From Lachnospiraceae bacterium (GTDB lineage: Bacteria > Bacillota > Clostridia > Lachnospirales > Lachnospiraceae): a stretch of 34,603 nt of DNA. Position 1 is the first letter of the stretch. Each line of letters begins with the position of its first letter. Below the pieces are notes generated by a model that saw only the letters and a list, made by a program, of their open reading frames with translations, searched no databases and was not told the DNA's origin. Made by a program: the position numbers and the translations under genes. Positions 15,766 to 23,038 of this stretch are shown one piece after another. The stretch covers positions 33,732 through 68,334 of the forward strand of contig JAJQHZ010000054.1 in the NCBI GenBank assembly GCA_021199475.1, written 5' to 3'.

Positions 15766-15800
15766 CGCCGGCCATCAGCAACGGACAGGCCGGCGTTTTT
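15765..15800 (+). terminator. Terminator after the AlbA_2 region
   Basis: A perfect 9-bp stem ACGCCGGCC/GGCCGGCGT (15765-15773, 15788-15796) is followed by TTTTT. On the other strand it is followed only by TTT, so it may end the converging ptsI transcript weakly. Confidence 0.8.
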
Positions 15801-15895
15801 GGATTTGATCTTGTAGATTATTTGATTGGCTCTTTGACGTCGTGATTGAATCAATGAGCCTGCCTGCCGGAAGGATTCCTGCCGCATTGTGCTAT

Positions 15896-17509
15896 TTAGC
15901 AGAGGTTCCGCACTGCCTCCCGCACCGGCAAAATGAAAGACGGAGAGACAGACAGTTCATCAATTCCCATTTCGACAAAGGTTTCGGTCAGAGAGGTGTC
16001 AGCGCCGAGTTCCCCGCAGATACCGACCCAGGCGCCGCCCTTGTGCCCGTTTTCAATGACTGTCCGGATCGATCGAAGAACCGCCGGGTGGTGGGAATCA
16101 TAAATGTTGTCCAGCTTCGGATTCTGACGGTCGATCGCCAGAGTATACTGAGTCAGATCGTTGGTACCGATGCTGAAGAAATCGACTTCCTTCGCCAGCT
16201 CTTCGCTGATCCAGACGGCAGCCGGTGTCTCGATCATGATGCCGACTTCGACGTCCTTATACGGAATATTCTGCTCGCGGAGTTCCGCTTTTACTTCCTC
16301 AAGAATCCGTTTGCTCTCCAGCACTTCCTGCACGGAAATGATCATCGGGAACATAATGGAGATGTTGCCGAACGCGCTTGCCCGCAGAAGTGCGCGCAGC
16401 TGTGTGCGGAAGATTTCCTGCCGGTCCAGGCAGATGCGGATCGCGCGGTAGCCCATGGCAGGATTATCCTCTTTTTCAAGATTGAAATAATCTACCTGTT
16501 TATCAGCGCCGATATCCAGGGTACGGACAACGACTTTTTTGCCGTCCATGTTCTGGGCAACCATTTTGTATGCCTTGAACTGCTCCTCCTCAGTCGGAAA
16601 GGTATCCGATTCCAGATAGAGGAATTCGCTCCGGAACAGGCCAATTCCTTCGCCGTCATTTTTCAGCACCTGGGCGACATCGGAAACGCCGCCGATGTTG
16701 GCATACAGGTGAATTTTTTTGCCGCTTTTTGTAATAGTCTCTTTACCGCGGAGTTCCGTTAAAAGCTGTTGTTTACGCTCATCATCGCGCATTTTCGCGC
16801 TCATCTGCTCCAGCGTCGTTTCATCCGGGTCGATGATCACAGTCCCGGTATAGCCGTCCACGATGGCTGTCCTCCCGGCCCATTCTTCCCGGATGTCGAT
16901 ACCGATCACCGCAGGAATATTCATCGTGCGGGCCAGAATAGCCGTGTGGGAATTGGAAGAACCATGGCGGGTCACGAAGGACAGGATTTTAGATTTGTCC
17001 ATCTGCACAGTCTCGCTGGGAGCCAGATCATCCGCCATCAGGATAACAGGCTCGCCAAGAGCATGCATATCCGTGCCGGCTCCGCACAACACCGCGACCA
17101 GGCGCTCCGAAATGTCCCTCACATCCGCCGCGCGCGCCTGCATATAGGCATCGTCCATCTGTGCGAACATTTCCGCAAAATTATCCCCGGTCGCCGCGAC
17201 CGCATACTCCGCGTTAATAAGCTCCCCGCGGATCATATTATAAATAGAGTCCAGATAATCCTCGTCCTCCATCATCATCTTATGGACTTCGAAAACAGCC
17301 GCATTGTCCGCGCCCACTTCCTTCAGTGCTTTTTCATAGATCTGATCCAGCTGGGCCAGTGCAGTCTCTTTTGCGGCATTGAAGCGGACGATTTCCGCCT
17401 CGGCGTCTTCAACGTGCCGTCTTTTTACCTGCGTTTCCTTTTTCTGATAGAAAAAAACCTTCCCAATCGCAATTTTATTAAAAATCGTTTTGCCCTGATA
17501 TTGTTCCAT
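15896..17509 (-). CDS. ptsI: Phosphoenolpyruvate-protein phosphotransferase (PTS enzyme I)
   Basis: This 537-residue cytosolic enzyme takes phosphate from PEP and passes it to HPr. The phosphorylated His is H188 in GSSNSHTAILARTMNIPAVIG; the PEP-binding domain has FRSEFLYLE, RTLDIGADKQVDYF, MFPMIISVQEV, IGTNDLTQYTLAIDRQN and the catalytic Cys in GICGELGAD. It is about 30 residues shorter than typical EI (~570), mainly at the C-terminus. ATG 17509 follows AAGGGGG. It is the last gene of the operon, 102 bases behind HPr with a strong hairpin between. Having EI inside a sugar-specific operon suggests this system is dedicated or that this is the second EI of the cell (inference). Confidence 0.95.
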   Translation of the reverse strand: MEQYQGKTIFNKIAIGKVFFYQKKETQVKRRHVEDAEAEIVRFNAAKETALAQLDQIYEKALKEVGADNAAVFEVHKMMMEDEDYLDSIYNMIRGELINAEYAVAATGDNFAEMFAQMDDAYMQARAADVRDISERLVAVLCGAGTDMHALGEPVILMADDLAPSETVQMDKSKILSFVTRHGSSNSHTAILARTMNIPAVIGIDIREEWAGRTAIVDGYTGTVIIDPDETTLEQMSAKMRDDERKQQLLTELRGKETITKSGKKIHLYANIGGVSDVAQVLKNDGEGIGLFRSEFLYLESDTFPTEEEQFKAYKMVAQNMDGKKVVVRTLDIGADKQVDYFNLEKEDNPAMGYRAIRICLDRQEIFRTQLRALLRASAFGNISIMFPMIISVQEVLESKRILEEVKAELREQNIPYKDVEVGIMIETPAAVWISEELAKEVDFFSIGTNDLTQYTLAIDRQNPKLDNIYDSHHPAVLRSIRTVIENGHKGGAWVGICGELGADTSLTETFVEMGIDELSVSPSFILPVREAVRNLC

Positions 17510-17532
17510 GAGAGAACCCCCTTCTTATGTGC

Positions 17533-17566
17533 CTTCCACACCGCCCCTGTCGCCACGGTGTGGAAG
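17533..17566 (-). repeat. Strong hairpin between ptsH and ptsI
   Basis: A perfect 11-bp stem CTTCCACACCG/CGGTGTGGAAG with a 12-base loop lies in the 102-base gap. No U-tract follows, so it is more likely an mRNA processing or stability element, adjusting HPr against EI levels, than a terminator. Confidence 0.7.
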
Positions 17567-17611
17567 AGATATCGTATCATCTATGAAGGTACTTGAACAG
17601 TTACGAAGTCA

Positions 17612-17869
17612 TTACAGATTTTCCGAGAAAAAGGTCTGCAGACCGGCCATCGCGGCATCCTCGTCCTCACCGTCTGCCTCAATCGTTACGGTAATGCCTT
17701 TCTTTACGCCAAGGCTCATGATCATCATCAGCTTCGTTGCATTTACTTTTCTGCCGTTCGCATTGATAGAAATTGCAGAAGCATATTTCTTCGCTTCTTT
17801 TACCAGTTCTCCCGCCGGACGTGCGTGAATTCCAAGTTCGTCTGTGATCGTGTAATCAAATGTTTTCAT
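17612..17869 (-). CDS. ptsH: HPr-family phosphocarrier without regulatory Ser46
   Basis: This 85-residue protein carries phosphate from EI to EIIA. The active His is H15 in ELGIHARPAGEL. In Gram-positive HPr the HprK/P target Ser46 lies in KSIMGVMSLG; here the stretch is N43-A-T-K46-L-M-M-I-M-S52-L-G, so position 46 is Lys and G49 is Met. Phosphorylation by HPr kinase at that site is therefore not possible, and a role as CcpA corepressor is unlikely. Start is ATG 17869 (AAGGAAG upstream); a longer in-frame extension to 17947 would run into the mtlA end and has no ribosome site. It sits 46 bases after the IICB gene and before ptsI. Confidence 0.93.
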   Translation of the reverse strand: MKTFDYTITDELGIHARPAGELVKEAKKYASAISINANGRKVNATKLMMIMSLGVKKGITVTIEADGEDEDAAMAGLQTFFSENL

Positions 17870-17915
17870 AATGTTTTTCTTCCTTTCTTTTCTGATTATT
17901 TGTTTGTGGTCCGAT

Positions 17916-19376
17916 TTATGAAAGCTGCTCAAGTACCCAGTCGACATCCTTTGTGGTCTTCAGGACTTCCAGGCGTTCTTCATCCTCAAGCATGGTGCAG
18001 AGCTTTGCTAGCAGATCCAGATGTTCATCACCGATTCCTACGATGCCGAAAATCAGCTGTGCCTGCGGCGCGGATTTTTGTGCGCGGGCCGCCAGCGTCG
18101 TCTGCACGACCGCGATATCACAGTCGCCCGGGATGTTATCTACCGAAGTATTCGTCACCTTGATGTCCGGACGGACGTCTTTGATGCGGTTACGGAATTT
18201 CGTCGCGCCCATCGCCGAAGAACCCATGCCTGCGTCACAGGCGAAAATGATCTTCTTCACTGCGGAGGAATCCGCGAGCTTTTCGTTTGCCGGTACCGCT
18301 GCTGTCTGCCCTTTGGATTCCGCTTTCATCGCTGCCACCTGACCCTGCGCTGCCTCCAGGCTCTTTTCACCCGCCATGCGCACGATCGGAGAGGCGATAA
18401 CGAAGGAGACGCCGGTTGCGAGCAGAACACCAATGATAACCTTAAACATATCCGAACCGGGCGTCATCATCAGGAATGCAATAATAGAGCCAGGGGAAGC
18501 AGGTCCGACCAGACCGCATCCGGTAATGCTGTACCAGAAGATAGCGGCCATATTGCCGACGATCGGCGCGATAATGACAATCGGGTTCATCAGGATATAT
18601 GGAAAATAAATCTCATGAATACCGCCGAGCAGGTGGATGATCACAGCGCCCGGAGCGGAATCCTTTGTCGCCTTATCCTTGCAGAAAAACATATAGGCCA
18701 GCAGAACGCCCAGGCCCGGTCCGGGATTGGTTTCCAGCATATACATGATGGATTTCCCTGCTTCGGCGGCCTGCGCCGTCGCGATCGGTGTGAACACACC
18801 ATGATTGATCGCATTATTCAGGAAAAGCACTTTTGCCGGTTCAAGCAGGATTGAGACGAGTGGAAGCAGATTGTTGTTGATCAGGATGTTGACTCCCGCA
18901 GTCAGAACAGAAAGAATCGCGCTCATGACTGGTCCGATCAGGACATAACCGAGCATTGCCAGCAGCATACCGATGATGCCGACAGAAAAGTTGTTGATCA
19001 GCATCTCAAAACCTGCGGGCATATGGCCATCCATCGCCTCATCAAATTTTTTGATGCAAAAGCCTGCAAGCGGTCCCATGATCATGGCTGCCATCAGCAT
19101 TGTCACATCCGTGTTGCTCATAATCGCTCCGATGACGGCAATTGCGCCTGCCACGCGTCCCCGCTCCCCGCCGACCATATAGCCGCCGGTGGAGGCGATC
19201 AGAATGGGAATCAGATAGGTAAGCATGGGACTGACCATGCTGTTGAATCCTTCATTTGGAATCCATCCGGTATCGATAAACAATTCGGCAAGAAAACCAA
19301 ACGCAATCAGGGCGCCAATATTCGGCATCACCATCGCCGATAAAAATTTGCCGAAGCTTTGTACCTTTGCTTTCAT
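17916..19376 (-). CDS. mtlA: PTS mannitol-type EIICB transporter
   Basis: This 486-residue membrane protein has an IIC domain of eight or more hydrophobic segments (about residues 10-335), a linker, and an IIB domain (about 373-460). The IIC motif GGIHEIYFPYILMNP at 251-265 and the phospho-Cys loop FACDAGMGSSAMGA (C380) are both as in MtlA of E. coli. It imports a hexitol, probably mannitol, as the 1-phosphate. No IIA domain is fused and no mtlF-like gene lies in the operon, so EIIA must come from elsewhere. AAGGAG precedes ATG 19376 by 6 bases. The order in the operon is kinase, dehydrogenase, DeoR, IICB, HPr, EI. Confidence 0.94.
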   Translation of the reverse strand: MKAKVQSFGKFLSAMVMPNIGALIAFGFLAELFIDTGWIPNEGFNSMVSPMLTYLIPILIASTGGYMVGGERGRVAGAIAVIGAIMSNTDVTMLMAAMIMGPLAGFCIKKFDEAMDGHMPAGFEMLINNFSVGIIGMLLAMLGYVLIGPVMSAILSVLTAGVNILINNNLLPLVSILLEPAKVLFLNNAINHGVFTPIATAQAAEAGKSIMYMLETNPGPGLGVLLAYMFFCKDKATKDSAPGAVIIHLLGGIHEIYFPYILMNPIVIIAPIVGNMAAIFWYSITGCGLVGPASPGSIIAFLMMTPGSDMFKVIIGVLLATGVSFVIASPIVRMAGEKSLEAAQGQVAAMKAESKGQTAAVPANEKLADSSAVKKIIFACDAGMGSSAMGATKFRNRIKDVRPDIKVTNTSVDNIPGDCDIAVVQTTLAARAQKSAPQAQLIFGIVGIGDEHLDLLAKLCTMLEDEERLEVLKTTKDVDWVLEQLS

Positions 19377-19439
19377 TTCATTCTCCTTAAAATAATGGCT
19401 GATCGGCTCTGGTCTGCTGTCAATACGGTGATGTTAATC

Positions 19440-20201
19440 CTACAGAACCGTGACTTGTTGTTCCCTGCATTTTGCAAGAAATTCTTCCGGCAGGTTCCCG
19501 TCGGATACGATGATGTCCACATCGGAAAGCCGACTGAAGCGGAAACTGCATTTTACGTTTATTTTTGAGGAATCCATCAGCACAATGACCTGATCCGCCT
19601 GCCGGATCGCTGTCTGTTTTAAAATGGCTTCCTCACTGATTCCGCAGGTAAAGCCCGCAGAAAAATCAAACCCTGTTGTTCCCAGAAACGCCTGGTCGAA
19701 ATTGACGCGTTCGAGCTCACGGACTGCGAGACTGCCGAATACACTCTGACTGAAGCGGTTCAACTGTCCGCCCGGGATCATGACAGTAGGGCGGGAAAGA
19801 TCCTTTAACTCAGCGGCGCAGCTTAAGCCAGTCGTGTAGATCAAATCTGCCTGATCAGGAATCAGTTTCGCGAAAGCAGTCGTGGTGCTCCCGGAATCAA
19901 GAAAAAGACTTGTTCCTTCATGAAGCAAAGTGAGCGCTTTTTGAGCGATGACCTGCTTTTCGGCAATATTCTGGTATGCCTTGCTGCTTAACAGCCCGTC
20001 GGTACCAAAAATCGTCTGCACAGACTTTGCGCCGCCGTGGATACGAAGAATTCGCCTTGCCTCATCCAGTGTCTTTAAATCCGTACGCAGCGTCATTTCA
20101 GATACGTCCGGGAACTCGTCCCTGATCTGCGCAAAGCTCACCGTACCATTTTTATTAATCAGTTCTACAATTGCGTTTCTGCGTGTTTCCATCGCTTCCA
20201 T
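19440..20201 (-). CDS. DeoR-family sugar-phosphate-responsive repressor
   Basis: This 253-residue protein has an N-terminal DeoR helix-turn-helix (residues 5-58, RRNAIVELINKNGTVSFAQIRDEF then SEMTLRTDLKTLDEARRI) and a C-terminal sugar-phosphate sensor domain (about 75-235) with FLDSGSTTTAFAKLIP, TTGLSCAAEL and FLGTTGFDFSAGFT. DeoR repressors of this kind respond to phosphorylated sugars and usually bind their own operon promoter. AGGAGG lies 9 bases before ATG 20201. It is inside the operon it probably controls, between the dehydrogenase (136-base gap) and the IICB gene (63-base gap). The effector may be fructose-1-phosphate or a hexitol phosphate (inference). Confidence 0.92.
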   Translation of the reverse strand: MEAMETRRNAIVELINKNGTVSFAQIRDEFPDVSEMTLRTDLKTLDEARRILRIHGGAKSVQTIFGTDGLLSSKAYQNIAEKQVIAQKALTLLHEGTSLFLDSGSTTTAFAKLIPDQADLIYTTGLSCAAELKDLSRPTVMIPGGQLNRFSQSVFGSLAVRELERVNFDQAFLGTTGFDFSAGFTCGISEEAILKQTAIRQADQVIVLMDSSKINVKCSFRFSRLSDVDIIVSDGNLPEEFLAKCREQQVTVL

Positions 20202-20337
20202 TCTGTATTTCCTCCTGTATCATTTTCTTCTGTTGCAGCAGCAGACATCTTCCGCAAGCCATGGTCCGCGGACATAAAGCGTGCCCGTCCAGACAGATCA
20301 GGAAAAACAAATCAGCAATGGATGCATCTGACACACT

Positions 20338-21606
20338 TTATTCTGTTATAAAATTCGCCAGCAGATATTCCTCCGCGTCCGGGCACCAGAGGCCGTTGTT
20401 CGCATCAACAATATCCGCCAGAGCGATCAATCTGGCGTCATGCTCCGCCCCGCCCTTCGCGCGCAGATCCGTCAGAGCAGTCAGCGGCATGGTAAGATGG
20501 GTGTAAATCAGCTTCTTGCCTCCAGGAATCTTCGGAAGATTCAGTGTTGTTTCTGCCGCTGCGTCCAGTCCGCCAATGTGCGTCACCATAACAGCCGGAT
20601 TGATGCGTCCCTCCGCAGTCAGGCGCAGGGATTCGATCATGTCGTCGGTATTGCCGCCGGTAGTACCCATGACATGGGTCGAATTGTAATGTACATCGTA
20701 AAAATTCATCGCTGCGGAAAACTGTGTATCGGTCGGCCCCGCAAAGAAATTCAGGCAGCCGTCACGCCCGAGGATCGCGCTGCACTGTGTAACCACAGAA
20801 GCGACCGGAGCATAGCAGAGGACATCATCAAACCCTGTTCCGCCGGAAATAGTACGAAGCTCCGCCACCGGATTCTCACAGCTTCCGGTGTTTACAAAGC
20901 GCAGATCGATGCCGTCCTTCGCCGCCTCCGCGGGCGGGAACAGAGAAGCCGCACGATCCAGACGCTCCTGGTTCAGATCCGTGACCACAATCATGGAGGG
21001 ACGAACATCGCGGTGCAGCGCGTAAGTCAGCGCCCCCAGTCCCATCGGACCGGCTCCGGCCATGATCGCCAGCTTCCCGCCTTCTTTGATGCCCATATAG
21101 TGCGTATAAACGCCCATCTTTGTGTGATAAGCGGCATTGAACGCTCCAATGCTGCAGGACATCGGCTCTGCAAGGGACGCCTCATAATATGCGCGGCCTT
21201 TGTACTCCAGCAGACAGCCAAGCTCCATCACCTCTGCCGGAATCACGCAATAGGTGGTATCTCCGCCGAAAAACTCATATGAATATCCCGGGCTCCACAT
21301 CGTACCCTTGTAGTTCAGCGCCGGCTGCAGGGTAAACTTCATACCCGGCTTGAACTGTTCCTGATGATTCCTGCCGACCTTTACGATATCTCCGGCGAAT
21401 TCATGTCCCATGATCGCCGGGTGCTCCGCTACATCTTCATGGACCCGCTTGTGGGCTGCGCCCAGGATTGCACATTTGTAGGTCGACATACAAATGCTGT
21501 CTGACACGACCCGGACCAGGATCTCATCATCCGTAATCTCCGGAAGTTCAAATTCCTCCAGCCTCAGGTCATTTGCTGCGTGAAGCCTTACGCCTCTTGC
21601 TTTCAT
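20338..21606 (-). CDS. Zinc-type alcohol dehydrogenase of the L-sorbose-1-phosphate reductase (SorE) group
   Basis: This 422-residue MDR-superfamily enzyme has a catalytic-zinc Cys at C39 (SDSICMSTYK), the GHEF motif at 67-70 (H68, E69), and a nucleotide-binding MAGAGPMGLGAL. It lacks the four-Cys structural zinc loop of classical alcohol dehydrogenases. Long stretches such as QPALNYKG, SLAEPMSCSIGAF, GRDGCLNFFAGPTD and IPGGKKLIYTHL match what I know of the SorE group, which reduces L-sorbose-1-phosphate to D-glucitol-6-phosphate. Start is ATG 21606 with AAAGGAG 8 bases upstream; the open frame extends to 21678 without a site. It lies 53 bases after the kinase. Here it probably oxidises a hexitol phosphate to a ketose-1-phosphate (inference). 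Confidence 0.87.
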   Translation of the reverse strand: MKARGVRLHAANDLRLEEFELPEITDDEILVRVVSDSICMSTYKCAILGAAHKRVHEDVAEHPAIMGHEFAGDIVKVGRNHQEQFKPGMKFTLQPALNYKGTMWSPGYSYEFFGGDTTYCVIPAEVMELGCLLEYKGRAYYEASLAEPMSCSIGAFNAAYHTKMGVYTHYMGIKEGGKLAIMAGAGPMGLGALTYALHRDVRPSMIVVTDLNQERLDRAASLFPPAEAAKDGIDLRFVNTGSCENPVAELRTISGGTGFDDVLCYAPVASVVTQCSAILGRDGCLNFFAGPTDTQFSAAMNFYDVHYNSTHVMGTTGGNTDDMIESLRLTAEGRINPAVMVTHIGGLDAAAETTLNLPKIPGGKKLIYTHLTMPLTALTDLRAKGGAEHDARLIALADIVDANNGLWCPDAEEYLLANFITE

Positions 21607-21659
21607 AGCAAAAACTCCTTTCTTATAATAATGAAAATTTACAGGGATTGCAACTGTTA

Positions 21660-22595
21660 CTATGACAATGAATGCCACACAACTTTCGGAATCAGTTCTT
21701 CAATAACACTATACTCCGCCGCCTGTGTTCCGCTGCACATCACATTTGCCGCTCCGGTCGCGGTAGAGAGACACACGGCATCGGCAAGGCCCAATCCCCG
21801 CTCCTCCGCAACTGCGAGAGCAGCGACTACACTGTCCCCTGCGCCAACCGTACTGCCGACCGGTACGTGCAGGCCTTCCGCGTAGATTGTCTCATCCGCT
21901 GTCACATACAGCGCTCCCGCACTGCCCATAGAAACAACAACCTTCTGTATTCCATACTGAACCATCAGTTCCCTCGCTGCCCCGGAAAGCTCTTCCGGTG
22001 TGGAAAGAGAACTTCCCATCAGCTCCGAAAGCTCGCGGTCATTTGGCTTGATCAGATACGGGGACGCCTTCAGGCCCGCCTTCAGCAGGTCTCCGTCCGC
22101 GTCCAGAAAAACTTTCGCACCCTTTTCCGTGATTGCTTTCGTCCACGTAAAATACGTATCCGCCGGGGAGCCTTTCGGCATACTTCCCGAGATCACAACA
22201 ATCGAGTCTGATTCCATCCGGTCAAGCAGCCGATGCAGCGTATCATCCAGGACTTCCTCCGAAACGACCACCCCCGGCTCATTAATATCCGTGTTCGTAT
22301 GCTCCACCGGATCAATGATCTTCAGATTTGTGCGCGTTTCCCCGTCCACAAAGGTAAAATCCGTCTCAAGCCCCATCCGGGCAAGGGAGCCTTGAATCGA
22401 CCGCCCGGTATGTCCGCCGAGCACTCCGGCAGCGATACTCGCTCCGCCGAGCTTTTGGATGCCTTTTGAGACATTGATGCCTTTCCCTCCGGGATCCGTG
22501 CGCATCTTTACGATGCGGTTCACCGTATCCACTTTCAAAGAAGGAATCTCAACCGTCTTGTCCAGCGCCGGGTTTAAAGTAATTGTAAAAATCAT
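21660..22595 (-). CDS. fruK: 1-Phosphofructokinase-type PfkB sugar kinase
   Basis: This 311-residue kinase of the PfkB/ribokinase superfamily has the 1-phosphofructokinase/tagatose-6-phosphate-kinase hallmarks: TITLNPALDKTVEI at 4-17, PGGKGINVSKGI near 36-47, HTNTDINEPG, SGSMPKGSP, KPNDRELSEL, and the catalytic GSTVGAGDSVVAAL. GGKGINVS and HTNTDINEPG favour FruK over LacC. It would convert fructose-1-phosphate and ATP to fructose-1,6-bisphosphate. A consensus AAGGAGG lies 6 bases before ATG 22595 and the operon promoter is 60 bases upstream. No fructose IIABC is present; the neighbour transporter is mannitol-type, which is unusual. Confidence 0.9.
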   Translation of the reverse strand: MIFTITLNPALDKTVEIPSLKVDTVNRIVKMRTDPGGKGINVSKGIQKLGGASIAAGVLGGHTGRSIQGSLARMGLETDFTFVDGETRTNLKIIDPVEHTNTDINEPGVVVSEEVLDDTLHRLLDRMESDSIVVISGSMPKGSPADTYFTWTKAITEKGAKVFLDADGDLLKAGLKASPYLIKPNDRELSELMGSSLSTPEELSGAARELMVQYGIQKVVVSMGSAGALYVTADETIYAEGLHVPVGSTVGAGDSVVAALAVAEERGLGLADAVCLSTATGAANVMCSGTQAAEYSVIEELIPKVVWHSLS

Positions 22596-22657
22596 AGCAA
22601 CCCTCCTTTTTTCAAATCAACAATTAATTAACTTTCGTTTCAAAACTCTTGAGCAAA
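22596..22657 (-). promoter_or_regulatory. Leader of the hexitol PTS operon, likely repressor target
   Basis: On the minus strand the leader carries TTTTGAAACGAAAG and, further on, GATTTGAAAAAAGG, an AT-rich pair of related words between -10 and ribosome site where a DeoR repressor could bind. No site can be proved from one sequence. Confidence 0.3.
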
Positions 22658-22685
22658 AGATAACATGTTTTTCTACAGAATGCAA
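22657..22685 (-). promoter_or_regulatory. Promoter of the hexitol PTS operon
   Basis: Minus strand: -35 TTGCAT (22680-22685), 17-base spacer, -10 TATCTT (22657-22662) with TGT before it (extended -10). Upstream lie long A/T tracts and an inverted repeat TTGTTG-AAA-CAACAA (22758-22772) that may be an activator or repressor site. Confidence 0.65.
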
Positions 22686-22757
22686 GTGTTTTTTTATAAT
22701 TTTTTTTAAAAAAGATTGATATTTTTTTGTCAAAATGATGGGATTTTTGATGAATAG

Positions 22758-22772
22758 TTGTTGAAACAACAA
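22758..22772. promoter_or_regulatory. Short inverted repeat upstream of the PTS promoter
   Basis: TTGTTG AAA CAACAA is a perfect 6-bp palindrome about 75 bases upstream of the -35. It stands at the border between the AT-rich promoter region and the GC-rich hairpin element. Confidence 0.45.
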
Positions 22773-22787
22773 TTCTAAAGACCGTTG

Positions 22788-22990
22788 CTGTCTGCCAGTG
22801 GCAGACGTTTAGCCCTCGCCGGGTTATGCCTCCAATCTCCGATTGTGGGGCGCGGGCATCCCACGCTTCGCATGGGATATGCCTTGCCCGGCTCTGCGAT
22901 CGAGTAGGAGGCGGCCGACCGAACTCCTACTCGCCCGCGCGGGCTGCGTCCGACTTCAGTCGGAAAATTTCCTTACGCAGCCCTGCGCAT
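22788..22990. repeat. GC-rich multi-hairpin element
   Basis: Within an AT-rich gap, about 200 bases fold into successive stems: GTCTGCC/GGCAGAC (22790-22806); closing stem GCCGGG/CCCGGC (22818-22823, 22887-22892) around hairpin CAATC-TCC-GATTG and stem GGCATCCCA/TGGGATATGCC (22855-22883); CGAGTAGGAG/CTCCTACTCG (22901-22933, 10 bp perfect); and GGGCTGCGT/ACGCAGCCC (22941-22983) holding CCGAC-TTCA-GTCGG inside, extended by GCGC/GCGC with one bulge. No protein is encoded. It could be a mobile palindromic element or a structured RNA; I cannot identify a known family. Confidence 0.6.
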
Positions 22991-22996
22991 AATAAA

Positions 22997-23038
22997 AACT
23001 CCGACCAGCTGCCATGACTATGGCCTCCGGTTGGAGTT
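22997..23038. terminator. Terminator-like hairpin
   Basis: AACTCCGACC (22997-23006) pairs with GGTTGGAGTT (23029-23038) over 10 bp with one G-U wobble; A-rich sequence precedes it and CTTAT follows. On the minus strand, AGTTTTTATTATG after the stem gives a better U-tract, so it probably ends transcription of the genes at 23110-25068. Confidence 0.55.

Noticed and set aside
10601-15800. Integrative element using tRNA-Lys as attachment site
   Set aside because: No second copy of the tRNA 3' end and no integrase gene in the window.
22788-22990. CRISPR or tRNA-like array
   Set aside because: The stems differ in sequence and spacing, there are no repeated spacers and no T-arm or anticodon pattern.
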